Positions 27,629 through 36,099 of a DNA stretch of 43,479 nucleotides are shown here, in pieces; positions within the stretch are counted from its first letter, which is position 1; each line of letters starts with the position of its first letter. Origin of the DNA: Lentibacillus populi (lineage in GTDB: Bacteria > Bacillota > Bacilli > Bacillales > Amphibacillaceae); NCBI GenBank assembly GCA_014642895.1, contig BMJD01000036.1:1-43479 (forward strand), read 5' to 3'. A program made the position numbers and the translations under genes. Below the pieces are notes generated by a model that ran no database searches, had not been told where the DNA came from, and was given only the letters and a program-made list of their open reading frames with translations.

Positions 27629-28617
27629 AAGTCGCTACTTTCATACTTTGCCATGATCTCTAAAAGCATACATCTCATACAATCTATCAGTTCAGGTGGT
27701 TTTACTACTGTTGCATCATTTCCCAAGCCGATAAAAAACTTTGCCAAAAACGAAATATGGCTTTTCGGAACGTCATTGTCCAGCCAACCAGTGCCGTCCT
27801 CCCGAATATGAACTTTAGGAGGCGATCCTATCTCAGCTTTCCGAATATTAATTTTCGGCTGCCATAATTCAGCTTCGCATCTCTGGACACCCACTTTTGT
27901 CAGCTCCACATAGAGCTTGACGTACTTTCGCTCCTCCTTAAGAAAAGACTCCCAATTTCCTATATCAACATGTCGTAAATCCAAAGGTCTTGTTGTGGGA
28001 GAATCATCAACCGACAGAACTCTGTCACAGCGGAACAAGCGAAAATCCTCACGAAGAAAACAATAAGCAGGACAGTACCATAAACCGTTGCTTGCATAGA
28101 TACCAATTGGTTGTATTTCACGACTTAATTTTCCTTTTCGTGATTCGTAATCAATGAGAAGCACTTTTTGATGAATAGCCGCATCAAGAAAAGTGGATAG
28201 AAAGGGAGTTTTCAATTGTCTCATCGGTGTGACAAAATCAAAACGGTCCTTCATTTGATCGATACGATCCCGTATATCGTCAGGCATGAAAGAATAAAAT
28301 TTTTTTAGTGCCGAAGAGGATTCCTTTTTAAAAGGAAGATATGAATAGTAACGTAACGCATAACTCGAAAAAAAGATGGCGACAGCCTCTTCCTCGGTAA
28401 AAGCGATAGGAGGCAAGACTCTATCGTTCAACACCTGATAACCACCGTGAGGACCCACTTCCGAATACAAAGGGACCCCTAACTCACTCAGCTCTTGTAA
28501 ATCTCTTAATATCGTCCTCGATGACACGTCAAATTCCTCGGCAAGTTCCTTGACTGTAAATTTTCTCTTTCGATTGACAGTCATCATCAATTCCATTAGC
28601 CGTTTCGATTTGTACAT
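27622..28617 (-). CDS. WYL-domain regulator (YafY/YobV-like)
   Basis: A 331-residue transcription factor with an N-terminal HTH_11 winged helix (FTVKELAEEFDVSSRTILRD), a middle helical part and a WYL domain at about 140-215 (VLLIDYESRKGK...GIYASNGLWYCPAYC) plus a C-terminal WCX extension. ATG 28617 has TGGAG upstream; the frame is open to 28686 but that includes the promoter. It is divergent from an FAD-linked oxidase, and a dyad in the shared promoter is its likely operator. WYL domains sense small or nucleic-acid ligands; this one's ligand is unknown. Confidence 0.88.
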   Translation of the reverse strand: MYKSKRLMELMMTVNRKRKFTVKELAEEFDVSSRTILRDLQELSELGVPLYSEVGPHGGYQVLNDRVLPPIAFTEEEAVAIFFSSYALRYYSYLPFKKESSSALKKFYSFMPDDIRDRIDQMKDRFDFVTPMRQLKTPFLSTFLDAAIHQKVLLIDYESRKGKLSREIQPIGIYASNGLWYCPAYCFLREDFRLFRCDRVLSVDDSPTTRPLDLRHVDIGNWESFLKEERKYVKLYVELTKVGVQRCEAELWQPKINIRKAEIGSPPKVHIREDGTGWLDNDVPKSHISFLAKFFIGLGNDATVVKPPELIDCMRCMLLEIMAKYESSDFK

Positions 28618-28640
28618 TGTTTTTCTCCATTTTTTTAAAA

Positions 28641-28671
28641 GTTTATGACATCCGTTGTCACTATCATAAAC
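28641..28671. promoter_or_regulatory. Nested dyad between WYL regulator and oxidase genes
   Basis: Outer arms GTTTATGA and TCATAAAC (28641-28648, 28664-28671) enclose an inner pair TGACA and TGTCA (28646-28660). It sits 24 nt upstream of the WYL start codon and 190 nt from the divergent oxidase gene, as expected for an autoregulatory operator. Confidence 0.6.
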
Positions 28672-28858
28672 TACAATTAAAACCAAGTACAGGGTTACTT
28701 ACAAAAATGGATCAGAGAAAGGATGATAGTATCGTATAGCCAATAACTTGAATATTTTTAATTGGGTTTAGAAAAAATTATCTCTAACGTGTCTTTTCCC
28801 AAGAGTGCAAATGCACCTTATAAAACTCTTGGCAATTATTTTGAAAAGGAGCAGACCA

Positions 28859-30259
28859 ATGAAACAAAGTTTTTCTCAATTAAAACCACAGATTACTGAA
28901 CTAAAGCAGCAAATTCAAGGGTCTATTTTATTCTCATCAGACTCTCAGGTAAAAAAGTATTGGAATATGGCTGTAAGGACTGCTACATGCTTAATTGTAA
29001 GGGTTAAAAATGTACAAGACATTATAAAAGTTCTTAACTTCGCCAGGAGACATCGGCTTCCTTTAGCGGTACGAAGTGGTTGGCATAATAGTTATGTTGG
29101 GTATTACACAGAAAATCAGTCAGTCTTAATTGATTTGTCTGATGTAAACCATATTGATGTAAATGTTCAATTACGGAATGCCCATCTCGGTCCGGGTAAT
29201 ACCTGGGGGGATGTGAGTGATGCGCTTCAACCCTACAAACTGGCGATTCCGTCAGGTGATGCGGCTTCCGTAGGGGTTGGAGGGCTTACACAAGGAAGTG
29301 GTATTGGGTTTTTATCACGCAAGTATGGACTTACCATTGACGCTTTACGTTCAATTGAGATGGTCACAGCAGATGGTGAAGTTTGCCGAGCAAGCAGGAA
29401 AGAGAATCCAGAATTATTTTGGGGCGTTCGTGGAGGCGCTGGTAATTTCGGTATCATCACTGATTTCGAATTCGATCTCTTCGAAGTTGAAGAGGTACTT
29501 GGAGGTACATTATATTATAAAGGAATAAAAGCTGAAGATTTGCTGAAAATAGTGAATCTTGCTTATGAAGCCCCAGATGAACTCACGGTAATTATTGATA
29601 TGATGGCTGCACATCCGGTACCGTTTCTTCCAGCAAAATATCACTTTCAACCTGTAATATCCGTATCATTTTGTTACGCTGGCGATCTAGAGACGGGCAA
29701 AAATGTCATAGCACCTTTTCGTAAAATTGGAAACATCATTTCAGATCAAGTTACACAACAACCGTACAAAAATTTACTAACGAATCTTCCTGAAGATCTA
29801 ACATTTGGGTCATATGGGCGAAATATGTATATGGAAACATTTGACGAGCAAAAGGCAAAGACTTTTGTTGAAGTAGTAAATAAGAATCTATCGTCGAACA
29901 TCAGTATTCAATTACGTGTGCTTGGGGGAGCAATAAGTCGAGTACCAGAGAATCATACGGCATTTGCTCACAGGAATAAACCCTACTTGGTTCACATATC
30001 AAATGTTTTCACATCGATGGAAGAAGCAGATCGTTATTACACTTGTATGGAGAATGTGTGGGATAAATTAAAACCTTATGCTGCTGGAGCCGACGTGAAC
30101 TTTATTGAGATTGGTGATACGGACAGATTGGAGGAGTTTTATTCAGAAGAAATACTACATCGTTTAATTAGCTTAAAGAAACATTATGATCTAGAAAACA
30201 TTTTTCGTAATAACTTGAATTTGAAGCCAGATATCACAAATTATCCATGGAAAGATTAG
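28859..30259 (+). CDS. FAD-linked oxidase (berberine-bridge type)
   Basis: A 466-residue PCMH-fold flavoprotein. The FAD domain shows VRSGWHNSYVGYYTE, where the histidine occupies the place that links FAD covalently in the family (normally GGH), then GPGNTWGDV, GVGGLTQGSGIGFLSRKYGL and VRGGAGNFGIIT. The Cys of the bicovalent members is replaced by Asn-Thr, so only one covalent bond is expected. The C-terminal BBE motif is YDLENIFRNNLNL. It oxidises sugars, alcohols or secondary metabolites; substrate unknown. SD AAAGGAG precedes ATG 28859. It is divergent from the WYL regulator, its probable controller. Confidence 0.87.
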   Translation: MKQSFSQLKPQITELKQQIQGSILFSSDSQVKKYWNMAVRTATCLIVRVKNVQDIIKVLNFARRHRLPLAVRSGWHNSYVGYYTENQSVLIDLSDVNHIDVNVQLRNAHLGPGNTWGDVSDALQPYKLAIPSGDAASVGVGGLTQGSGIGFLSRKYGLTIDALRSIEMVTADGEVCRASRKENPELFWGVRGGAGNFGIITDFEFDLFEVEEVLGGTLYYKGIKAEDLLKIVNLAYEAPDELTVIIDMMAAHPVPFLPAKYHFQPVISVSFCYAGDLETGKNVIAPFRKIGNIISDQVTQQPYKNLLTNLPEDLTFGSYGRNMYMETFDEQKAKTFVEVVNKNLSSNISIQLRVLGGAISRVPENHTAFAHRNKPYLVHISNVFTSMEEADRYYTCMENVWDKLKPYAAGADVNFIEIGDTDRLEEFYSEEILHRLISLKKHYDLENIFRNNLNLKPDITNYPWKD

Positions 30260-30261
30260 AT

Positions 30262-30494
30262 TATATACGAAACACCATAACGAAGTCATCACAAAATTTA
30301 AGGAACTCATTATATAGATATTTTGGATGCAGCCATTCTTGATGGAGAAATAATTGTTACTGATAAGGATGAAAACCAGACTCGGGAGCTCATGGTGGGA
30401 AGACTCAGATCTTCAAAATCTACTCTTAGTATACAATACTGCGTCTTCGATATCTCTGTGTGCGAGTTGTTCACGAATAATAAAGTTATTTAAA
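30262..30494 (+). pseudogene. ATP-dependent DNA ligase relic
   Basis: Reads RLYTKHHNEVITKFKEL, a frameshift, then DILDAAILDGEIIVTDKDEN and RLRSSKSTLSIQYCVFDI, the adenylation-domain core of ATP-dependent DNA ligases after the catalytic-lysine motif (LDGEIIV is motif III-like). Neither the lysine motif nor the C-terminal OB domain is present. A hairpin GGTATGAAA/TTTCATACC at 30500-30523 follows. The 30260-30654 gap has nothing else. Confidence 0.7.
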
Positions 30495-30654
30495 AAGACG
30501 GTATGAAATCGGATTTTCATACCATCATTTTCAGTTTTTCTGTATAATAAAAGAGAATATTTCGATATTCATTTAGTTTAGACTAGGTAAAAAATTAGCA
30601 GATCATGATAATGAAATGTTATGATTTTTTATGGAAGAAAGGTGTAGTGATAGC

Positions 30655-31290
30655 ATGTTTTCATTTATTGTCGTTGTATTTCTTTTATTTCTAATCCCGG
30701 GTCCTGCGGTCATTATTACAATTTCGCAAACGATAAAAAGCGGGAGAAAAAACGGTATTATGACCGCTTTAGGAATTGGCTTAGGCGATAGTATCCATGC
30801 GTTGTTCGCTGTTTTAGGGCTATCAGCGATATTATTAAGTTCAGCTTTAGCATTTGAAATCGTAAAATATATCGGGGTTATTTATTTATGCTACTTAGGG
30901 ATTCAAATGTTACTTACAAAGACTAAACAAGAAGAAAAATCACACCTTGAACAAACGTCTGTGAGTATAGATAAAAGCTCGAGTTGGACACCAATTAAAC
31001 AAGGCTTTTTAGCGGAAGTATTGAATCCTAAAACAGCATTATTCTTTTTAGCATTTTTACCTCAATTTATCCAAAATGACGGAAGCAGTGTGACATTACA
31101 ACTTCTTATTTTAGGTATTGTATTTGTGCTAATGAGCATTGCATTCACTACCTTTTTGGCTTATTGTACAAGTTTCATTGGAGCAAAGATGTTCAAAACA
31201 TCAGGTATTTTTGCTAATAAAGTCGAGAAAATTGTTGGTTTAATTTATATTGGATTAGGCATACGTTTAGCCCTTCAAACTCAAGAATAG
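30655..31290 (+). CDS. LysE/RhtB-family amino-acid exporter
   Basis: A 211-residue membrane protein with six helices. The family signature is at the start: FSFIVVVFLLFLIPGPAVIITISQTI followed by SGRKNGIMTALGIGLGDSIHA; the second half has GFLAEVLNPKTALFFLAFLPQF. It exports amino acids or related compounds by proton exchange; substrate cannot be told. ATG 30655 gives the usual N-terminus, with AAAGGTG about 11 nt before it; an ATG at 30631 adds a hydrophilic leader and is less likely. Monocistronic. Confidence 0.9.
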   Translation: MFSFIVVVFLLFLIPGPAVIITISQTIKSGRKNGIMTALGIGLGDSIHALFAVLGLSAILLSSALAFEIVKYIGVIYLCYLGIQMLLTKTKQEEKSHLEQTSVSIDKSSSWTPIKQGFLAEVLNPKTALFFLAFLPQFIQNDGSSVTLQLLILGIVFVLMSIAFTTFLAYCTSFIGAKMFKTSGIFANKVEKIVGLIYIGLGIRLALQTQE

Positions 31291-31483
31291 ATGGCGAATA
31301 TGGATTAGTAACAAGCTTTTATCAAACATAAAGGACAAAAACGCTGTCACATTTCTTTTTGCCTTAAGGTACTGTTCGGAATCGCCAAATAAATACAAGA
31401 ATAAAGGTCCGGGGAAAATGCTCTGCTCATGTGATAAGAATAAGGATTTGTTCAGCTTGACCAGCTCGATTATTCTAGGCGAT

Positions 31484-32053
31484 TTATGCTTCTTTACCGG
31501 TGTTATGCTTTGCTTTGCCATAATGATCGACGGAGAAGCTAAACAATACTTTCATTAAAAACAGTATGCCAATGATCAGCATATAAGGCGTTATTCCTGG
31601 CAGCATGGGCATGCAGCCTAGACCAACAGACAAAAGCAAGCCCGCTACGAATAATTGCGAATGTTTCCCGATAAAGCTATTTACGATAAATGCCCCGATG
31701 ATCGTATAAGCCCATATCCCCAGTGAATACCAAATATCGGTATTGAGGAGAAAGGCAACAAGCACGATATGGACATGGATCGCAATGAATACGATCCGAT
31801 TTGTTTTTCGCACCGCATAAAAGTTGCTGGTTGAAGCCGTAAAATTTGCTATGCAGCCGGCAAAAACATCGAATATCAATAATAATGCCAGGGAGCTGCG
31901 CCACGCCGGCAAATGGTCGGTCAATTCCGGGAATCTGTAATATAGCGCAGCCGTCAGAATCCCCCCAAAAAGCAGTATCGTCAGAATGGATCCAACAGAC
32001 TGTTTTTCACCAAATACATCATGCAAAAAAGAAGGAATTCGAAGTTTTCTCAT
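31484..32053 (-). CDS. Orphan membrane protein
   Basis: I do not recognise the family. It is a 189-residue protein with about six hydrophobic helices (SILTILLFGGILTAALYY, SLALLLIFDVFAGCIANF, IVFIAIHVHIVLVAFLL, LGIWAYTIIGAFIVNSF, LFVAGLLLSVGLGCMP, ITPYMLIIGILFLMKVLF). The polar ends suggest an integral membrane protein with no large soluble part. ATG 32053 is preferred over 32062 because GGGAG touches the latter. Base composition is higher in GC than the neighbours. Nothing adjacent suggests a role. Another open frame on the same strand lies downstream (31267-31521). Confidence 0.75.
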   Translation of the reverse strand: MRKLRIPSFLHDVFGEKQSVGSILTILLFGGILTAALYYRFPELTDHLPAWRSSLALLLIFDVFAGCIANFTASTSNFYAVRKTNRIVFIAIHVHIVLVAFLLNTDIWYSLGIWAYTIIGAFIVNSFIGKHSQLFVAGLLLSVGLGCMPMLPGITPYMLIIGILFLMKVLFSFSVDHYGKAKHNTGKEA

Positions 32054-32240
32054 TTCATTCATCTCCCATCATCAGTGGATAATCCTAGATACCATTTCAT
32101 ATTTATAAAGTTATGTACTATATATAGTGATAAACCCTAAAATCATTATATCTAAACCTATATGAAGCTGCGTATTTCAGAGACAACATGGCCATTTATT
32201 CGTTATACTGTAATAATAACAAAAAAGGGGGGAGCGGAAA

Positions 32241-32840
32241 ATGTTAGAACAGGAAGATCTGCTTGCTCGCCAACTGCAGTTACAAGCTGAAGCAGATGCG
32301 ATTGCGGAAGAGATGCACCTTAAGCAATTGCTGGCAACAGCCGGTACGCCAGTAAAAGTAGGGAGTTCGGCGCTTGGTTTAATGGTTTGGAGAGACCTCG
32401 ATATTACGGTCGCTTGTTCCAAGTTGAACATCGCTGCAATTTCCGGAATTGCAGCGCAATTAATGTCCAATCCTCAAGTCCGGGATTTGAAATTCATCAA
32501 CGATACTGGCAACTGGAACACCGATCCGACCTATCCCGACGGTTATTTTCTCGGTATGACGTACGAGTCAAAAAACGGCAATAAATGGGAACTGGATATT
32601 TGGTTCGTAGACGAGCCTGATAAGCAGCCTGATCTACAGCATATTCGCACGATGCCCGACCGTCTTACTCCGGCAACGATTGTCTCTATTTTAAGCATTA
32701 AAACCGTTTGGGCTGCACGAGCCGAGTATGGGAAGCAAGTGAAAAGCTTCGATATCTATACCGCTGTATTAGACAATAATGTGCGCACACCTGCCGAATT
32801 CAATCAATGGCTGCAAAGCCGCAATAACAATTTTTATTAA
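32241..32840 (+). CDS. Orphan nucleotidyltransferase-like protein
   Basis: A 199-residue cytosolic protein with the catalytic pattern of the DNA-polymerase-beta-like nucleotidyltransferase fold: G41-S42 (VGSSALGLMVW), D52 and D54 (RDLDITVAC), and a third acidic residue D119 on a later strand (WELDIWFVDEP). An N-terminal helix rich in Q, A and E precedes it. These are the three metal-binding carboxylates and the GS turn, so it may transfer nucleotides to protein, RNA or a small molecule. No HEPN or antitoxin partner is beside it. SD GGGGGGAG, own terminator. Specific activity unknown. Confidence 0.72.
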   Translation: MLEQEDLLARQLQLQAEADAIAEEMHLKQLLATAGTPVKVGSSALGLMVWRDLDITVACSKLNIAAISGIAAQLMSNPQVRDLKFINDTGNWNTDPTYPDGYFLGMTYESKNGNKWELDIWFVDEPDKQPDLQHIRTMPDRLTPATIVSILSIKTVWAARAEYGKQVKSFDIYTAVLDNNVRTPAEFNQWLQSRNNNFY

Positions 32841-32844
32841 TAAA

Positions 32845-32878
32845 GAAGCCGCGAACACATGCCCGTGGCTTCTTTTTA
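32845..32878 (+). terminator. Terminator of the nucleotidyltransferase-like gene
   Basis: GAAGCCGCG paired with CGTGGCTTC (one G-T), then TTTTT. Confidence 0.8.
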
Positions 32879-32999
32879 ACCTCTAACGGCAAAAAGTCAC
32901 TTCACTGGTTCATGCAGTCCATAAGAAGCCAAACAAAAATTTCTCAAACACACCAAGAAATGCCGTAATTGCACTCGTGCGTAACAAACAATATGGAGG

Positions 33000-33431
33000 T
33001 CATCCCGTAAGGACAGCCTTCAAGCGGGCAGCTGTTTGTGGTTGTTCTTTTTTCATAGATTGACCCATGAAAAATTCAGCTACCTTTGGGACGTTGCCAA
33101 CTTGAATGGTGAAATGAACACGGCAAGATTTTTCTGATATCGGCTCAATACGATAGCTTTCGCGAAACGATTGTTTTTCATCGGGCGTTGTCTCCATTGT
33201 CAACAAATGATCCTTGATACACTCGGTTACGATCATTGTTTTTTCGCTTTTAAAACCTGAATATTTTCCACTCTCAAAATATTTGGTTCCCAACTGGGCC
33301 GGTCCTTCAGGAGTGACTTGAATCTCTGTAATGCCTTTAATCCAGGAATCTCGTCCCTTTAGATCAATGAGACGTGAAAAAACAATAGATGCAGGGTAGT
33401 CATAAGTCTCAGTATATTCAAATGTGAGCAT
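33000..33431 (-). CDS. SRPBCC-fold protein
   Basis: A 143-residue polyketide-cyclase-like START protein (FEYTETYDYPASIVFSRLID, GTKYFESGKYSGFKSEKTM, CRVHFTIQVGNVPKVAEFF). It follows a large flavin hydroxylase 33 nt downstream on the same strand with SD AAAGGAAAGGA, so the two are co-transcribed and probably act on the same hydrophobic or aromatic compound. It is not closely similar to the SRPBCC protein at 17120. Confidence 0.8.
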   Translation of the reverse strand: MLTFEYTETYDYPASIVFSRLIDLKGRDSWIKGITEIQVTPEGPAQLGTKYFESGKYSGFKSEKTMIVTECIKDHLLTMETTPDEKQSFRESYRIEPISEKSCRVHFTIQVGNVPKVAEFFMGQSMKKEQPQTAARLKAVLTG

Positions 33432-33464
33432 GATTATTTTCCTTTCCTTTTTGAAGTAGTTGAT

Positions 33465-35102
33465 TTAGCGAAAAAGGATTGTCAGCAGGGCATTGGTTAA
33501 GACTTTTTCCATTTCTTCCTTATTCTCCTCGGCAACCGGTTTTCGCCATCCGATATACCCGTCTGGCCGCACGATGATAGCCCCTGTAGAAGTGATTCCG
33601 TATGTGTCAAGAAAATCGTTCCCGGGATCGCTGAAATCACCTTTATGACCACCAATCTGATAAATATCCATCGGGAGACGGAGCTCATCTTTAACATGTT
33701 GAGCAGCCTCCAACCCGCTTTGTCCATCGGGGCCAACGAGCAAGACGAATCGAGAACCAAATAGATCTAATGAGGAGATGGTACGACCGTCCCGTTCGAG
33801 AACAATGTGCGCCGCACGGGTTCCCGGCTGTCCCGTCCATAACTCGGGCGACTGTACAATTGGGAGGTTCTGCACGCCTGCTTCAGGTACGAATGCGCCG
33901 TCTTGATAACGATAACCCATATTGACATCCAGGGTACTTACTGTAATCCCATCCGATCCCTCGTGTTCACGCTGCTGGGACAGCATGACGACTTGTTCTG
34001 CCGTGTAATCCGCTATGGGCCGCCGTTCAACATCGTATGTCGTAAGCAAATCCGAACCGGCTTCACCGCGCAAGACGGCGGCCAGTTTCCAAGCAAGGTT
34101 CTGCGCCTCGGCGATGCCGGTGTTGCCTCCCAAACCGCCGCTTGGAGGTTGAACCCGTGCGGAATCACCAACTAAAAAAATGCGGCCTTGTTGGAAGCGA
34201 TCAGCTACGCGGGCAGCCATTTCCCAAGTCAATACCTTTTTGATCGTAACGGGGATGTCAGGAATTCCGATTGCTGCCCTAACTAATGCAGCACAGCGTT
34301 CCTCCGGATAATCGGCAATCGTTTCCTCTTCGGGATCATATATAACGTCCAACCGGTATATATGGGGTCGCCTGGAAGTTCCAGGATACAGTACAAGACT
34401 TCCGCTTACGGTATCATTGGCGAAAAAACACATATGCGCGTTTTGGCTTCTAAACAGCTCATGAATTTCTGCATCAAAAACGACGCTGATCAGATGGAAG
34501 AGCGTACCTTCTCCATGTTGGCCAATACCTAATTGTGTGCGGGTTCCACTCTTACTCCCATCCGCTCCTACTAAAAAGTTGGTTCGAACACGGCGCGTTT
34601 CGCCGCTGATTCGATCACAAATCACGGCCGAGATGCTATCCTCGTCAGCTTCGAACTCGATCAACTCCGTGTTGTAGCGCAAATCGACACCGGCTTGTTC
34701 GGCCTGTGCCCGGAGAACCGGCTCAAGCAGATCTTGTGCGATGCCGTTTCCTTCAACTGGGCTGGCATCCGTAAAGTAAGCACTCATATCTTCCATCAGG
34801 TTATCAAATACTTGCCCAGCCAAACTCTCTACAAACATGATGCCAAAATCTCGAGGGAAAGGGGGCTCTTCATGGCGAATCACCTCCTCGATCCCGGCCG
34901 AACGGAATATTTCCATCGTTCGGGCGGTTAGGCTCGAAACACGCGGGTGAATGGCCGTTCCTGGATGGCGCTCTACGACTAATGGCTTAATTCCTTGGCG
35001 AGACAGAAAAAGGGAGAATGACAGGCCTACCAGACTTCCTCCAACAACGAGGACAGGAACTGTTTCATCAAATGATAAGGATTTATTTAATCGTTTATTC
35101 AT
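33465..35102 (-). CDS. FAD-dependent aromatic hydroxylase (PheA/TfdB, RdmE-like)
   Basis: A 545-residue group A flavin monooxygenase. FAD-binding motif VLVVGGSLVGLSFSLFL (third glycine replaced by Ser, as in anthracycline hydroxylases), the R of PRVSSLTARTMEIFR, the DG motif FLVGADGSKSG and the second FAD motif FLVGDSARVQPPSGGLGGN. The C-terminal 140 residues form the thioredoxin-like domain of phenol hydroxylase and RdmE-type enzymes. It hydroxylates aromatic rings using NAD(P)H and oxygen. It lies in an operon after a PadR repressor and before an SRPBCC protein. The substrate could be an environmental phenol or an aromatic polyketide antibiotic. Confidence 0.9.
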   Translation of the reverse strand: MNKRLNKSLSFDETVPVLVVGGSLVGLSFSLFLSRQGIKPLVVERHPGTAIHPRVSSLTARTMEIFRSAGIEEVIRHEEPPFPRDFGIMFVESLAGQVFDNLMEDMSAYFTDASPVEGNGIAQDLLEPVLRAQAEQAGVDLRYNTELIEFEADEDSISAVICDRISGETRRVRTNFLVGADGSKSGTRTQLGIGQHGEGTLFHLISVVFDAEIHELFRSQNAHMCFFANDTVSGSLVLYPGTSRRPHIYRLDVIYDPEEETIADYPEERCAALVRAAIGIPDIPVTIKKVLTWEMAARVADRFQQGRIFLVGDSARVQPPSGGLGGNTGIAEAQNLAWKLAAVLRGEAGSDLLTTYDVERRPIADYTAEQVVMLSQQREHEGSDGITVSTLDVNMGYRYQDGAFVPEAGVQNLPIVQSPELWTGQPGTRAAHIVLERDGRTISSLDLFGSRFVLLVGPDGQSGLEAAQHVKDELRLPMDIYQIGGHKGDFSDPGNDFLDTYGITSTGAIIVRPDGYIGWRKPVAEENKEEMEKVLTNALLTILFR

Positions 35103-35128
35103 TAAAAATACAACCTTTCATATATAAA

Positions 35129-35734
35129 TTAGTTTTCTTTCTCGCGCAGCTCTTCCATGCTCCATTTCAGCCGTTTTGCGTTAATATCCGCGATGATTGA
35201 TTGAATCCATTCTATTTCAGCCGTAAGTACTGCTCGTTGATATTCGGCCTCAAGTAAAAATAAGCGCGGCAGACTCATTGATGCTCCTTTCTGAAACTGA
35301 TCTTCTTCAAGTCGAGCAAGTGTATTTTCAAGAACACTTACTCTTTGCTTGAAGAGCAATGCAACATCTTCAGGCGTTAACAATGCCAGAAAAGATACAG
35401 CAGCAGGGAACTCTAAAAACTCCTGAGCCGGTGTAGAAATCATTTCCCGGATCCATGAATATGCAGTGTTTCGTCCTAGATCCGTGATTTCATAAACAAT
35501 TAAATCCGGTCTCCCTTCATTTTTTTTCTTTTCCTGGATGGTAATGGCCTTGTCTCGATGTAAACGATCAATCGTTTGGTAAATACTCGTGCGATGGCGA
35601 ACGTTAATAACTTCATCTTTCCCCCTCTCTTTAATAAGCTGTTGCATACGATACGGATGCATAGGCTCCTCAATAAGAAAACAAAGAACGGCTAAAGCGA
35701 CAGGTGATTTTTTAATTGTGTTTTTCATATTCAT
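35129..35734 (-). CDS. PadR-family repressor
   Basis: A 201-residue regulator: N-terminal PadR winged helix (SPVALAVLCFLIEEPMHPYRMQQLIKERGKD...SIYQTIDRLHRDKAITIQ, with the wing GRPDLIVYEITDLGR) and a C-terminal Vir_act_alpha_C-like coiled coil for dimerisation. The frame is open far upstream, but family sequence begins at MNMKNTIKKS. ATG 35734 or 35728 are both possible, and neither has a good SD. An inverted repeat just before the start suggests autoregulation. It is the first gene of the operon with the flavin hydroxylase, which it probably represses until a phenolic ligand binds. Confidence 0.87.
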   Translation of the reverse strand: MNMKNTIKKSPVALAVLCFLIEEPMHPYRMQQLIKERGKDEVINVRHRTSIYQTIDRLHRDKAITIQEKKKNEGRPDLIVYEITDLGRNTAYSWIREMISTPAQEFLEFPAAVSFLALLTPEDVALLFKQRVSVLENTLARLEEDQFQKGASMSLPRLFLLEAEYQRAVLTAEIEWIQSIIADINAKRLKWSMEELREKEN

Positions 35735-35735
35735 A

Positions 35736-35754
35736 ATATTACTATTAATAATAT
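35736..35754. promoter_or_regulatory. Inverted repeat at the padR start
   Basis: ATATTA, 7-nt spacer, TAATAT, immediately upstream of the PadR start codon. It is AT-rich, so chance is possible, but the position fits an autoregulatory PadR site. The remaining 35755-36099 stretch shows no gene. Confidence 0.45.
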
Positions 35755-36099
35755 GACGTGTCAAGATATAATAAGCCGTCAAATTTACTCCATCCCCTGT
35801 TTTGGTTAATAAGCCAATGTATTGATTTATTAGTAGCGAATAGAATAAATGCCCTCCTTTACGAAAGCAAACGGATCTATGCGGCTCACGAATAGGCCGG
35901 CTGCTGACTTTTATCCTTGTCCAAGGCGGAAGATGTGATTTGGACTCGAACTGATTACACGATGACAACCGCATTTCATGCAGGCAAGATTTTTGTGGTA
36001 AAATTGAATGGATTATCTATTATGTGTTGTCGATACGATGCTTTTTTTATCATCAGCAGGAAGCGAACTACACAAATTATATTTAAGAAGGAATGTTAA

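Noticed and set aside
27615-27640. GTAGCGACT/AGTCGCTAC hairpin as a terminator of the WYL gene
   Set aside because: It lies partly inside the coding sequence and has no T-run on either side; function doubtful.
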